NCBI GenBank assembly: GCA_024762755.1
Contig: JANTGX010000040.1
Location: 1-12,240 of the forward strand
Direction: 5' to 3'
From: Gammaproteobacteria bacterium
Lineage (GTDB): Bacteria > Pseudomonadota > Gammaproteobacteria > SZUA-152
DNA: 12,240 bases
Numbering within the stretch: position 1 is the stretch's first letter; each line of letters opens with the position of its first letter. The notes beneath the pieces were generated by a model. It saw only the letters and a list, made by a program, of their open reading frames with translations, was not told the origin of the DNA and searched no databases. Both the position numbers and the translations under genes were made by a program. Positions 5,543 through 12,240 of the stretch are shown one piece after another.

Positions 5543-7158
5543 CAGGGGGTGACGGTGAAGGTGGCGTAATCCACTCCGCCGGCCGTGCCATCATTGGTCT
5601 TGGTCTCGCCGTTGACCGTCAGACGTACCCGCAGATCGGCGCTCTGCCCGGCAGTGAGACCGAGACCGCTGACGGACCAATGGCCATTGCCATCGTCGTT
5701 GGCGGTAATCCAACTCGTGCCGGCATCGGTGGAGACCTCCACATCGACGCTGGTCACACTCAGCTCATAAGTTGTATTCGCGTTGAAGGTCTGGCCCACG
5801 AACACCGCCGGGAAGCTCATCATGTCCTCGCGCGCAGCGATGAACAGCTGCATGCCATTGCTGTCGGCACCCTCGTTGAACAGATAGTAGGTGCGCGGCT
5901 GAGGCATGTTCATCATGTCGGGTATCTCGTCACCCACACCCTTCAGTTGCGCCATAGGCGTGTCGCCCATGGCCATCATTACCTTGGGGAAGAAGTGCAC
6001 GGACTCGCCCATCATGCCACCGATGACAACCTTCAGATCCCAGATACCCATGGTCATGCTGCCCATCACGGATGGCATGACGTAATAGATCGTGCAGGTA
6101 TAGTCCCCTGGCGTGGTGGATTCGCTGCAGCCTTCGTTGGGCGTCGCATGCATCATGTCGGCCATGTGCATCATGGGCATCAAAGCGACATTCAATCCGC
6201 TCGCCGGAGTATCATCGGCGCGGTTATGGATGCGCAGGGTAAAGCTGTTCTTTCCCACCTGCTCACCCATCATGCTACCGGCCACGTACTCCACCTTGTA
6301 GGTAGTACTCAAGGCCAGCTTTGCGAAAGGCGGTGTGCCGAGTTGATCGTCTTTCAGACCGCTCTCGTCTTTGCCACTCTCACGAAAAGCGAACATTGCC
6401 AGGGTACTCCGGTTTTGCAGGTCGGCGGGCAAGGTGACCGTGCCCACGTTCAGGGGACTGCCACTGGCCTGGCCATCCAGACTGCCGTCGGCCAGATCCT
6501 CCGCCAGCACCGGCAGGAGCTCGAACTGCTCGTCCACTGTGAGACCAAGATCCATGCCCAACTGGCTGAAGACCGCGGCACGCAGACCAGCCAAGCGTTC
6601 CGCCTGCCCGGCGGTGGCATTAGCGCTATCGGTGATGTCCACCGGCAGCACGGAAGGATCGGGCAGATAACCAAAGGCAGACTCGAACAACTGCTCGGCC
6701 TTGCTCGGCGTCTTGCCCAAGCGAATCAGTTCGCGCAGCAGTGTGGTCTCAGGCGTTACCGCGACGCTCGCGCCATTACTCAGGCTGCCAGCCTCGAGAT
6801 AGGTGGACAGGCTACCAGCGCTGCCGCTCAAACCCGTCGCCTCATCGGTGAAGCTGCCACCGGTGGATTCGATCACCAAATCGCTCGAGCGATGAGCTGC
6901 AGGAACCTTCAGGCTGTATCGACCATCGCTTCCGGTGGACACGGCGGCAACGATCGTATTGCCAGCGCTATCCTTGACTTCGACGTTGGCACCTCCCACC
7001 GGGGCGGCGAAGACTTCCCCACTGATGCTCAGGCTGTCATCCGCCGGCGGGCTGTTGTCGGAAGATCCGCAAGCCGTCAGGCCGAGGGCCAAGGGAATCA
7101 ACCCCAATCGGAGAAATGCAGAGGTGCGGGCGGACAAGGGTTGGGATAGAAACGGCAT
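5542..7158 (-). CDS. Methionine-rich lipoprotein with carboxypeptidase-like and YtkA-like domains
   Basis: This 538-residue lipoprotein has lipobox LTAC with Cys30, followed by a low-complexity S/D/P linker. Residues 44-98 form a carboxypeptidase-regulatory-like beta sandwich (ISGEVFAAPVGGANVEV, DGRYSLKVP). Residues 105-250 are largely helical with no clear family. Residues 285-385 look like a YtkA/FixH-type beta domain: NSFTLRIHN, SGLNVALMPMMHM, GDYTCTIYYVM, GIWDLKVVIGG. The block 296-447 holds 24 Met plus several His, in runs such as MPMMHMADMMH, and two Cys (344, 355) that may form a disulfide. The C-terminus (455-538) is another Ig-like domain (STDAGTSW, WSVSGLGL). Met/His clusters in YtkA-like proteins suggest Cu(I) binding. 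First gene of the operon; GAGGA lies about nine bases before the ATG. Domain calls are by pattern, and the copper role is inference. Confidence 0.83.
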   Translation of the reverse strand: MPFLSQPLSARTSAFLRLGLIPLALGLTACGSSDNSPPADDSLSISGEVFAAPVGGANVEVKDSAGNTIVAAVSTGSDGRYSLKVPAAHRSSDLVIESTGGSFTDEATGLSGSAGSLSTYLEAGSLSNGASVAVTPETTLLRELIRLGKTPSKAEQLFESAFGYLPDPSVLPVDITDSANATAGQAERLAGLRAAVFSQLGMDLGLTVDEQFELLPVLAEDLADGSLDGQASGSPLNVGTVTLPADLQNRSTLAMFAFRESGKDESGLKDDQLGTPPFAKLALSTTYKVEYVAGSMMGEQVGKNSFTLRIHNRADDTPASGLNVALMPMMHMADMMHATPNEGCSESTTPGDYTCTIYYVMPSVMGSMTMGIWDLKVVIGGMMGESVHFFPKVMMAMGDTPMAQLKGVGDEIPDMMNMPQPRTYYLFNEGADSNGMQLFIAAREDMMSFPAVFVGQTFNANTTYELSVTSVDVEVSTDAGTSWITANDDGNGHWSVSGLGLTAGQSADLRVRLTVNGETKTNDGTAGGVDYATFTVTP

Positions 7159-7243
7159 GACAGGCGATCCTCATTCGGGCTCCGGGGAGCATCAGCAGAT
7201 TTGGCGGCGACCACGACCGGCCGACGCAAATTTCTCGCCAGCC

Positions 7244-7272
7244 ATCCTAACGACTCGGCGCAGAACCCGGAA
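7244..7272 (-). promoter_or_regulatory. Candidate promoter of the Met-rich lipoprotein operon
   Basis: On the minus strand TAGGAT (7249-7244) could be -10, with TTCCGG (7272-7267) 17 bases upstream as a poor -35. The start site would be near 7237, about 80 bases before the ATG. The inverted repeat at 7273-7289 directly abuts the -35, centred near -44, the usual place for a class II activator at a weak -35. Confidence 0.4.
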
Positions 7273-7289
7273 TGTGACAAAGTGTCGCA
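7273..7289. promoter_or_regulatory. Candidate RegA-type operator in the divergent intergenic region
   Basis: TGTGACAAAGTGTCGCA is an inverted repeat (seven-base arms with one mismatch, three-base spacer). Read as half-sites it is GTGAC-N5-GTCGC, one base short of the GCGNC...GNCGC pattern described for RegA/PrrA proteins. It sits between two divergent promoters next to the genes of a RegB/RegA-like system, so self-regulation plus control of the minus-strand operon is a direct prediction. No binding can be shown from sequence. Confidence 0.45.
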
Positions 7290-7299
7290 GCCGCGGCGG

Positions 7300-7328
7300 C
7301 TGACAGTGCCGCCGGTGATGCGCATAAT
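7300..7328 (+). promoter_or_regulatory. Promoter of the regB-regA operon
   Basis: CTGACA (7300-7305) and CATAAT (7323-7328) each match the sigma70 consensus at five of six positions and are separated by 17 bases. The predicted start is near 7335, about 47 bases before the kinase ATG. The inverted repeat at 7273-7289 would be centred near -54. Confidence 0.6.
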
Positions 7329-7381
7329 GAACGGCCCAGCCTGCCGTATACCCGCCAGTGTCTCGCCACTCCACAGCCCGC

Positions 7382-8671
7382 ATGCTCACCGACGACAGCC
7401 AATTCGCCACCACCCAGCGCAATCTGCGACGCCTGGCCGGTCTGCGCGCCGTGAGCATCGCGGTGCAGGCCCTGCTGGTCGTCATCGCCCTGCGCGGTCT
7501 GCACCTCGACCTGCCCGTGCTGCCGCTGGCGCTGATCCTGCTCGGCTACAGCCTGTGGAACGGGTTCACGCTGTGGCGGGCGCGCCAACCGCGGCCGGTC
7601 TCCGACAACGAATTCCTGCTGCAGTTGGTGGTGGATGCCCTGGCCCTCACCGGCGTGCTCTACTTCACCGGCGGCGCCACCAACCCCTTCGCCTGGTTCT
7701 ACCTGCTGCCCTTGATGATCGCCGCCACCCTGTTGCCCAAGCGCCGGGTCTGGTTCATGGCCGCCCTCACCATCACCTGTTATTCCCTGCTCATGGCCTT
7801 CCACGTCCCCCTCGTCCCCGCCGGCGGCATGGCCATGGGGCACATGGAGCACGACAACGGCTTCAGCCAGCATGTCTTCGGCATGTGGTTCGGTTTCGTC
7901 CTCAGCGCCGGGCTGGTGTCCTATTTCGTCACCAACATGGCCAACACCCTGCGCGCCCGCGAACGGGTGCTGGCCGAGGCCCGCGAACAGGCCCTGCGCG
8001 ATGAGCGCTTGGTGGCCCTGGGCACCCTGGCCGCCGGTGCGGCGCACGAGCTGGGCACCCCGCTGGGCACCATGGCCCTGGTGGTCGATGACCTGCTGCT
8101 CGACCACCCGGCGGAGCGTGAGCCCGAACTGCACGCCCAACTGGCCCTGTTACGCGAACAACTGGACCGCAGCAAGCAGGCCCTCTCGGTGATCTCCGCC
8201 TCGGCCGGCGAGCCGCGTGCCGACGGGGGCGACGCGGAGGCTGCCGACCGGTACCTGCAGGGCCTGTTCGAGGCCTGGCGCGTGACGCGGCCAGGGGTCG
8301 ATGCCCGACTGATGCTGGAGGGTGACGGGCCGGCGCCCCGCCTGCTCGCCGACCACGCCCTGGACCAGGCCCTGCGCAACATCCTCAACAACGCCGCCGA
8401 CGCCTCCGCACAGGGCGTCGAGCTGCATGCCCGCTGGAATGCGCGGCAGCTGACCATAGAGGTGCTCGACTGCGGTCCCGGCCTGGACCAGGCTGCCGCC
8501 AGCAGCGCCGGCAAGGATCTCTACTCCAGCAAGGCACAGGGCCTCGGCGTCGGCCTGTTTCTGGCCCATGCGGTGATCGAGCGCCTCGGCGGCCGGATCA
8601 GCCACCGTGACCGCCCACACGGCGGCACCTGTACCTGCATCACCCTGCCCACCCTGGAGGCGATGGCATGA
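7382..8671 (+). CDS. regB: RegB/PrrB-like redox sensor histidine kinase
   Basis: This 429-residue kinase has six predicted membrane helices (about 20-38, 44-65, 80-96, 104-120, 122-143, 166-185). The loop after helix 3 contains GGATNPF (97-103), the RegB quinone-site motif GGxxNPF. The H-box is AAGAAHELGTPLGTM with His222 as phosphorylation site. The ATPase part has the N-box (DQALRNILNNAADAS), G1 (DCGPG) and G2 (GLGVGL). RegB's redox-active Cys normally lies in the second dimerisation helix (RCxxIL); here the segment reads RSKQAL, with Ser264 in its place. The helix 5-6 periplasmic loop is unusually Met/His-rich (MAMGHMEHD, 150-158). I chose ATG 7382; an in-frame GTG at 7358 would add eight residues, and neither has a clear ribosome site. 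The stop overlaps the regulator start (ATGA). RegB signals quinone/redox state to RegA. Confidence 0.9.
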   Translation: MLTDDSQFATTQRNLRRLAGLRAVSIAVQALLVVIALRGLHLDLPVLPLALILLGYSLWNGFTLWRARQPRPVSDNEFLLQLVVDALALTGVLYFTGGATNPFAWFYLLPLMIAATLLPKRRVWFMAALTITCYSLLMAFHVPLVPAGGMAMGHMEHDNGFSQHVFGMWFGFVLSAGLVSYFVTNMANTLRARERVLAEAREQALRDERLVALGTLAAGAAHELGTPLGTMALVVDDLLLDHPAEREPELHAQLALLREQLDRSKQALSVISASAGEPRADGGDAEAADRYLQGLFEAWRVTRPGVDARLMLEGDGPAPRLLADHALDQALRNILNNAADASAQGVELHARWNARQLTIEVLDCGPGLDQAAASSAGKDLYSSKAQGLGVGLFLAHAVIERLGGRISHRDRPHGGTCTCITLPTLEAMA

Positions 8672-9207
8672 GCGACGACCGTCCCAGCCTGCTGCTGGTG
8701 GACGACGACCCCACCTTCTGCCAGGTGTTGGGCAAGTCCCTGGAGAAACGCGGCTTCGAGGTCTTCAGCGCCGGCGACCTGGCCGGCGGCCTGGCCCTGG
8801 CCGAGGCGCACAACCCGGAATATGCCGTCATCGACCTGCGCATCGGCCAGGAATCCGGCCTCGAACTGGTGAAACGGCTGCAGGCCATGGAGACCGACCT
8901 GCGCATGGTGATCCTCACCGGCTACGCCAGCATCGCCACCGCGGTAGAGGCCATCAAACTCGGCGCCATCCATTACCTGACCAAGCCGGCCAGCGCCGAC
9001 GAGATCGTCCGCGCCCTGGAGCGCGAGGCGGGCGACACCGCCGTGCCCCTGGCGGAGAACCCGCTCTCGGTGAAACGCCTGGAATGGGAACACCTGCAAA
9101 AGGTGCTGATGGAGAACGACGGCAACATCTCCGCCGCCGCGCGTGCCCTGGGCATGCACCGGCGCACCCTGCAACGCAAGCTGCAGAAGAAACCGGCCCG
9201 GCAATAG
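8668..9207 (+). CDS. regA: RegA/PrrA-like response regulator
   Basis: At 179 residues it has the RegA length and layout. The receiver domain spans about 6-120, with acidic pocket Asp12/Asp13, phospho-acceptor Asp56 (VIDLR), Thr84 (ILTGYAS) and Lys106 (LTKPA). A short linker leads to a Fis-type helix-turn-helix, NISAAARALGMHRRTLQRKL (153-172), nearly the same as the RegA recognition helix. GGAGG lies seven bases before the ATG, and the ATGA overlap couples it to the kinase gene. RegA proteins activate or repress respiratory, carbon-fixation and nitrogen genes according to redox state. The likely nearby target is the inverted repeat between the kinase gene and the minus-strand operon. Unlike Rhodobacter there is no senC between or beside the pair on this strand. 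Confidence 0.92.
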   Translation: MSDDRPSLLLVDDDPTFCQVLGKSLEKRGFEVFSAGDLAGGLALAEAHNPEYAVIDLRIGQESGLELVKRLQAMETDLRMVILTGYASIATAVEAIKLGAIHYLTKPASADEIVRALEREAGDTAVPLAENPLSVKRLEWEHLQKVLMENDGNISAAARALGMHRRTLQRKLQKKPARQ

Positions 9208-9236
9208 CCGGCCGCCCCCACACCATCGGAACCCTC

Positions 9237-9827
9237 ATGCCCCCGTCACAAGATACAGACGAAGCCGCGGCCATCGCCCAGACCCGTGCCTGGGTGACGC
9301 AGGTGATCGTCGGCCTCGACCTCTGCCCCTTCGCCCGCCGCGAAGTGGAGCGCGCCAGTCTGCGCTATGCAGTGAACCGGGAGACGGCCATGGCGCCGGC
9401 CCTGCAGTCCCTACTGGACGAATGCCGGCGCCTGGACGACACACCGGCCATCGAGACCACGCTGCTCGTCTTCGAGGGCGGCTTCGCCGACTTCGAGGCG
9501 TTTCTCGACCTGCTGGCCCTGGCCGAAGAGCTGCTCTCCCTGGAGGGCTACGAAGGCACCTACCAGCTCGCCAGCTTCCACCCGGACTACCGCTTCGCCG
9601 GGGTCCCCGCCGACGACGCGGCCAACTACACCAACCGCGCCCCCTGGCCCACCCTGCACCTGATCCGCGAGACGAGCATCAGCCGCGCCCTGGCCCACCA
9701 CCCGGACCCGGCGCAGATCCCCGAGCGCAACATCGCCCTGACCCGCGAAAAGGGCACTGCGGCCATGCAGGCCCTGCTCGATGCCGCCCGCGCCACTGGC
9801 GCAAGCGCCGCCGATGGCGAAGAATAG
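9237..9827 (+). CDS. DUF1415 family protein
   Basis: This 196-residue soluble protein has the conserved features of DUF1415: RAWVTQVIVGLDLCPFA near the N-terminus (Cys30 in CPFA), a central LLVFEGGFADFEAFLDLL, YQLASFHPDYRFAG, and NRAPWPTLHLIRE near residue 130. It has no signal peptide or membrane segment. The biochemical role of the family is not established; the invariant CPFA Cys and the HPDYRF/NRSPyP motifs suggest an enzyme or redox role, but this is speculation. It starts 29 bases after regA with only a weak CGGA ahead of ATG 9237, so it may be read on the same transcript. The MOSC gene follows after 23 bases. Confidence 0.85.
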   Translation: MPPSQDTDEAAAIAQTRAWVTQVIVGLDLCPFARREVERASLRYAVNRETAMAPALQSLLDECRRLDDTPAIETTLLVFEGGFADFEAFLDLLALAEELLSLEGYEGTYQLASFHPDYRFAGVPADDAANYTNRAPWPTLHLIRETSISRALAHHPDPAQIPERNIALTREKGTAAMQALLDAARATGASAADGEE

Positions 9828-9850
9828 GGCCCCGACCCGGAGGCCCGCCC

Positions 9851-10654
9851 ATGTCCGAGCTGCAACTCAGTGATCTCTACATCCACCCGGTGAAGTCCCT
9901 GCGCGGCCTCGCCGTGCCGCGCGCCCGGGTGGACCGTTTCGGCCTGCACGGCGACCGCCGCTGGATGGTGGTGGATGCCAACGACCGTTATCTCACCCAG
10001 CGTGAACGTCCACAGATGGCGCGCATCGCCACGCGGCTCAACGGCGAGCTGCTGAGCCTCTCCCTGCCCGGCCTGCCGCCCCTCACCGTGCCCCCCTGCG
10101 AGGACGGCCCGCCGCGCGAGGTGACGGTATGGGACGACCGCGTCGTCGCCCGTGACTGCGGCGAGGACGCCGCCGAGTGGCTGAGCGAGGCCCTCGGCAC
10201 CGACTGCCGCCTGGTCTACTTCCCCGCCCAGGGCGAACGCCAGGTGGACACGCAGTACGCCCGGCCCGGCGAACTCACCGCCTTCAGTGACGGCTTCCCC
10301 CTGCTGCTCATTACCCAGGCCTCGCTGGACGACCTCAACAGCCGTCTGGCCGAACCGGTGGAGATGAGGCGCTTCCGGCCCAACCTGGTGATCGCCGGCA
10401 GCGAGCCCTATGCCGAGGACCAGTGGCGGCGTCTGCGTATCGGCGACCTCACCCTGCGCCTGGTCAAACCCTGCAGCCGCTGTGTGATCCCCACCATCGA
10501 CCCGGCCACCGGCCAGCGCCACCCCGAGGTGGAGCCCCTGCGCACCCTCGGCGAATATCGCCGGCGCGACAACGCGGTCTACTTCGGCCAGAACGTCATC
10601 GCCGAGGGCGAAGGCGAATTGGCCGTGGGCATGCCGGTGGAGGTGCTGGAATGA
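9851..10654 (+). CDS. MOSC domain protein (YcbX/mARC-like molybdenum-cofactor protein)
   Basis: This 267-residue protein begins with the MOSC N-terminal beta-barrel domain (LSDLYIHPVKSLRG, then GDRRWMVVD). The MOSC domain follows, with SDGFPLLLITQASLDDLN, RFRPNLVI (175-181), KPCSRCVIPTIDPATG (207-221) and FGQNVIAEGEG. By alignment with human mARC1, Cys211 (second of CSRC) is the expected Moco ligand. E. coli YcbX is longer by about 100 residues because of a C-terminal 2Fe-2S ferredoxin domain; this protein lacks it, so it would need a separate electron donor. The family reduces N-hydroxylated bases and similar substrates. CGGAGG lies about nine bases before the ATG. Cytoplasmic; no export signal. 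Confidence 0.9.
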   Translation: MSELQLSDLYIHPVKSLRGLAVPRARVDRFGLHGDRRWMVVDANDRYLTQRERPQMARIATRLNGELLSLSLPGLPPLTVPPCEDGPPREVTVWDDRVVARDCGEDAAEWLSEALGTDCRLVYFPAQGERQVDTQYARPGELTAFSDGFPLLLITQASLDDLNSRLAEPVEMRRFRPNLVIAGSEPYAEDQWRRLRIGDLTLRLVKPCSRCVIPTIDPATGQRHPEVEPLRTLGEYRRRDNAVYFGQNVIAEGEGELAVGMPVEVLE

Positions 10655-10731
10655 GCATCGCTCGGTGGCCGCCCTGCCCACGGCGCCGTGATGTTGGCCA
10701 AACCCGGCGGGTGCCTAGGTTCACGGTTTGG

Positions 10732-10740
10732 TGATATGAT
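10732..10740 (+). promoter_or_regulatory. Extended -10 promoter of ffs
   Basis: TGATATGAT contains an extended -10 (TG-N-TATGAT, -10 at 10735-10740). No good -35 is found 17 bases upstream. Predicted start is near 10747, about 26 bases before the mature RNA, leaving a short 5' leader that contains the hairpin at 10747-10764. Confidence 0.55.
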
Positions 10741-10746
10741 TGCCGG

Positions 10747-10764
10747 CCGCCGGGCAGCCGGCGG
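10747..10764 (+). other. GC hairpin in the ffs leader
   Basis: CCGCCGG-GCAG-CCGGCGG is a perfect seven-pair stem with a four-base loop. It lies just upstream of mature 4.5S RNA and lacks a T-run, so it is not a terminator for the MOSC gene. It may be a processing signal for the 4.5S precursor. Confidence 0.5.
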
Positions 10765-10772
10765 TTCTCGAT

Positions 10773-10884
10773 GGTGGCTCGCGTGGGTCCCCTCGCAACG
10801 ATAAACTGTGAACCCCGTCAGGCCCGGAAGGGAGCAGCGGCAGCAGTGGATTCGTGTGCCGGGGTGTGGCTTGCGTGGGCCACC
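10773..10884 (+). ncRNA. ffs: 4.5S RNA, signal recognition particle RNA
   Basis: The ends pair (GGTGGCTC ... GGGCCACC) as in the bacterial small SRP RNA, and the length of about 112 nt equals the E. coli 4.5S RNA. The diagnostic domain IV is intact: GTCAGGCCCGGAAGGGAGCA with the GGAA tetraloop and the asymmetric loop (GCAGC ... GTGTGCCGGG), which bind the Ffh M domain. The RNA with Ffh and FtsY targets nascent inner-membrane proteins. Placement directly upstream of dnaX is common in gammaproteobacteria. Ends are set from the terminal stem and may be off by one to three bases; a weak T-run (ATTTTC) follows. Confidence 0.95.
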
Positions 10885-10998
10885 TCCATTTTCGACCCCC
10901 TCGATTCTCTGCCCTACCGATCTCCCCGCGCAGAGACACCCGGCGAGCGTCCCGCCCACATCGCCAAACTCCCCGCCCGTCTGCCCCTCGGCGCTCAC

Positions 10999-11024
10999 CA
11001 CCGCGCGGTGAAAACCGCTAGAAT
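10999..11024 (+). promoter_or_regulatory. Candidate dnaX promoter region with palindrome
   Basis: CACCGCGCGGTG (10999-11010) is a perfect 12-base palindrome. TAGAAT (11019-11024) is a reasonable -10, giving a start near 11031 and a 26-base leader to the ATG. No recognisable -35 exists; the palindrome occupies the spacer, so a bound protein would block or remodel the promoter. Chance palindromes are common in GC-rich DNA. Confidence 0.35.
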
Positions 11025-11056
11025 GGATATCCGGTCAAACCCAGGCATCCCATCCC

Positions 11057-12240
11057 ATGAGTTATCAGGTTCTCGCGCGCAAATGGCGCCCGCGCAACTT
11101 CACCGAACTGGTCGGCCAGACGCATGTCAGCCAGGCCCTCACCAACGCCCTCGACAACGACCGTCTGCACCACGCCTTTCTCTTCACCGGCACCCGCGGC
11201 GTGGGCAAGACCACCATCGCCCGCATCCTCGCCAAGTCGCTCAACTGCGAACAGGGCGTCAGCTCCACCCCCTGTGGCGTCTGCCCCACCTGCGTGGAGG
11301 TCGACGAGGGGCGTTTCGTCGACCTCATCGAGGTGGATGCCGCCTCGCGCACCAAGGTGGACGAGACCCGCGAACTGCTGGAGAACGTGCAATACGCCCC
11401 CACTCGCGGGCGTTACAAGGTCTACCTCATCGACGAGGTGCACATGTTCTCCAACCACAGCTTCAACGCCCTGCTGAAGACCCTGGAAGAGCCACCGCCG
11501 CACGTCAAATTCCTCCTCGCCACCACCGATCCGCAGCGCCTGCCGGTGACCATCCTCTCGCGCTGCCTGCAGTTCAACCTCAAGCGCCTGACACCGGAAT
11601 CCATCCGCAACCACCTCGCCGAGGTACTGGGCAAGGAGGGCATCGAACACGAGGCCGCGGCCCTGCGCCTCATCGCGCGCGCCGCCGACGGCTCCATGCG
11701 CGACGCCCTCAGCCTGCTCGACCAGGCCATCGCCTTCGGTGCCGGCAGCCTGCAGGAGGGCGAGGTGCGCAGCATGCTGGGCAGCATCGAGCAGCACCAC
11801 ATCCTCGACCTGCTGCAGGCCCTGGCCGCCGGCGATGCCGGGACCCTGCTGGCCCGCGTCGCCAGCCTCGCCGAGCACGCCCCCGACTTCGCCGGGGTGC
11901 TCGCCGAACTGATCTCCACCCTGCACCGCATCGCCCTCGCCCAGGCCGCCCCGCAGGCCGTGGACGACGAGATGGACGACCGCGAGGCGGTGCTGGCCCT
12001 GGCCGAGCGCCTGTCGCCGGAGGACGTGCAGCTGTACTACCAGATCGCCCTCCTCGGCCGCCGCGACCTGCCCCTCGCCCCCACCCCGCGCGGCGGCCTG
12101 GAGATGATCCTGCTGCGCATGTTGGCCTTCCGCCCGGACGACGGCGGCCCGCACCGCGGCACCGGCGGCCAGCCCGCCGAGGCCACACCGCGGCCGGCGG
12201 CCAAGGCCACACCCGCTTCGGCCGGCGAGCCACAGGCCCC
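11057..12240 (+). CDS. dnaX: DNA polymerase III subunits tau/gamma, N-terminal part
   Basis: The frame is open from ATG 11057 to the right edge (394 codons, no stop). It is DnaX of the clamp-loader complex, an AAA+ ATPase that loads the beta clamp and links polymerase cores. It starts MSYQVLARKWRPRNF, followed by the Walker A GTRGVGKTT (45-53). A zinc module has Cys64, Cys73, Cys76 and Cys79, the same numbering as E. coli. Then come Walker B LIDEVHM (124-130), sensor ATTDPQRLP and the SRC motif with arginine finger Arg169. Domain III ends near 368 (LLRMLAFRP) and an Ala/Pro-rich linker begins, where the window stops. The region where E. coli has its programmed frameshift for gamma lies beyond the edge. 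Only a poor ribosome site (CCAGG) is visible before the ATG. Confidence 0.96.
   Translation, partial: MSYQVLARKWRPRNFTELVGQTHVSQALTNALDNDRLHHAFLFTGTRGVGKTTIARILAKSLNCEQGVSSTPCGVCPTCVEVDEGRFVDLIEVDAASRTKVDETRELLENVQYAPTRGRYKVYLIDEVHMFSNHSFNALLKTLEEPPPHVKFLLATTDPQRLPVTILSRCLQFNLKRLTPESIRNHLAEVLGKEGIEHEAAALRLIARAADGSMRDALSLLDQAIAFGAGSLQEGEVRSMLGSIEQHHILDLLQALAAGDAGTLLARVASLAEHAPDFAGVLAELISTLHRIALAQAAPQAVDDEMDDREAVLALAERLSPEDVQLYYQIALLGRRDLPLAPTPRGGLEMILLRMLAFRPDDGGPHRGTGGQPAEATPRPAAKATPASAGEPQA

Noticed and set aside
5680..7149. Long plus-strand open frame of 489 codons antisense to the Met-rich lipoprotein
   Set aside because: It is His/Gln/Arg-rich with no domain or ribosome site. The opposite strand has a lipobox, recognisable domains and operon junctions.
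11018..12154. Minus-strand open frame of 378 codons antisense to dnaX
   Set aside because: The plus strand is unmistakable DnaX with all catalytic motifs; the antisense frame is Gly/Ala/Gln-rich and is a mirror of codon bias.
1..12240. CRISPR arrays, complete tRNA or rRNA genes, toxin-antitoxin pairs
   Set aside because: I scanned for regularly spaced repeats, cloverleaf patterns and paired small ORFs with ribosome sites and found none.

Overview
The right two thirds of the window (about 3.7-12.2 kb) is GC-rich, tightly packed and intact. It looks like the chromosome of a free-living, respiring gammaproteobacterium: it has an ffs (4.5S RNA) - dnaX arrangement, a RegB/RegA-type redox two-component pair, a DUF1415 protein and a MOSC protein. 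Genus cannot be fixed from the sequence; a Chromatiales-like, high-GC lineage is a guess. The left third (1 to about 3.4 kb) is visibly richer in A+T and consists mostly of broken genes, so it reads as accessory, decaying DNA.

Left region. A lipoprotein gene runs off the left edge on the minus strand (1-891). Just upstream on the same strand lies a chimeric ruin: the NTPase half of a MalT-like (LuxR-family, STAND) regulator (1117-1836), joined without a visible boundary to the C-terminal tail of a DUF1566 (Lcl/C-type-lectin-like) protein (928 to about 1090), which itself has a frameshift at a G6 run. Further right are a stub of an IS1182-like transposase with two internal stops (1985-2230) and a complete-ended but multiply frameshifted and internally deleted IS30-family element (2389-3268). 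A 17-base match to a tRNA-Ser 3' end (3373-3389) and an orphan plus-strand terminator (3534-3563) may mark the edge of an integrated island.

Centre, minus strand (3764-7158). Four overlapping genes, read right to left, form one operon: a Met-rich YtkA-like lipoprotein, an outer-membrane barrel with a CCGGG motif near its N-terminus, a thioredoxin-fold lipoprotein (CPIC) and a small mono-haem cytochrome c. A hairpin terminator follows. All four products carry export signals. The set suggests a periplasm/outer-membrane module for copper or redox handling, but its function is inferred, not known.

Centre, plus strand (7382-9207). Divergent from this operon is a RegB-like quinone-sensing histidine kinase, translationally coupled to a RegA-like response regulator. 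The kinase keeps the GGxxNPF quinone motif but has Ser where RegB normally has its redox-active Cys. The shared 220-bp intergenic region contains an imperfect inverted repeat with a RegA-like GTCGC half-site, placed about -44 and -54 relative to the two proposed divergent start sites. The two-component pair therefore plausibly controls both the operon and itself. DUF1415 and MOSC-domain genes follow.

Right end. An ffs gene with an extended -10 promoter precedes dnaX, which runs off the right edge after its AAA+ domains I-III.
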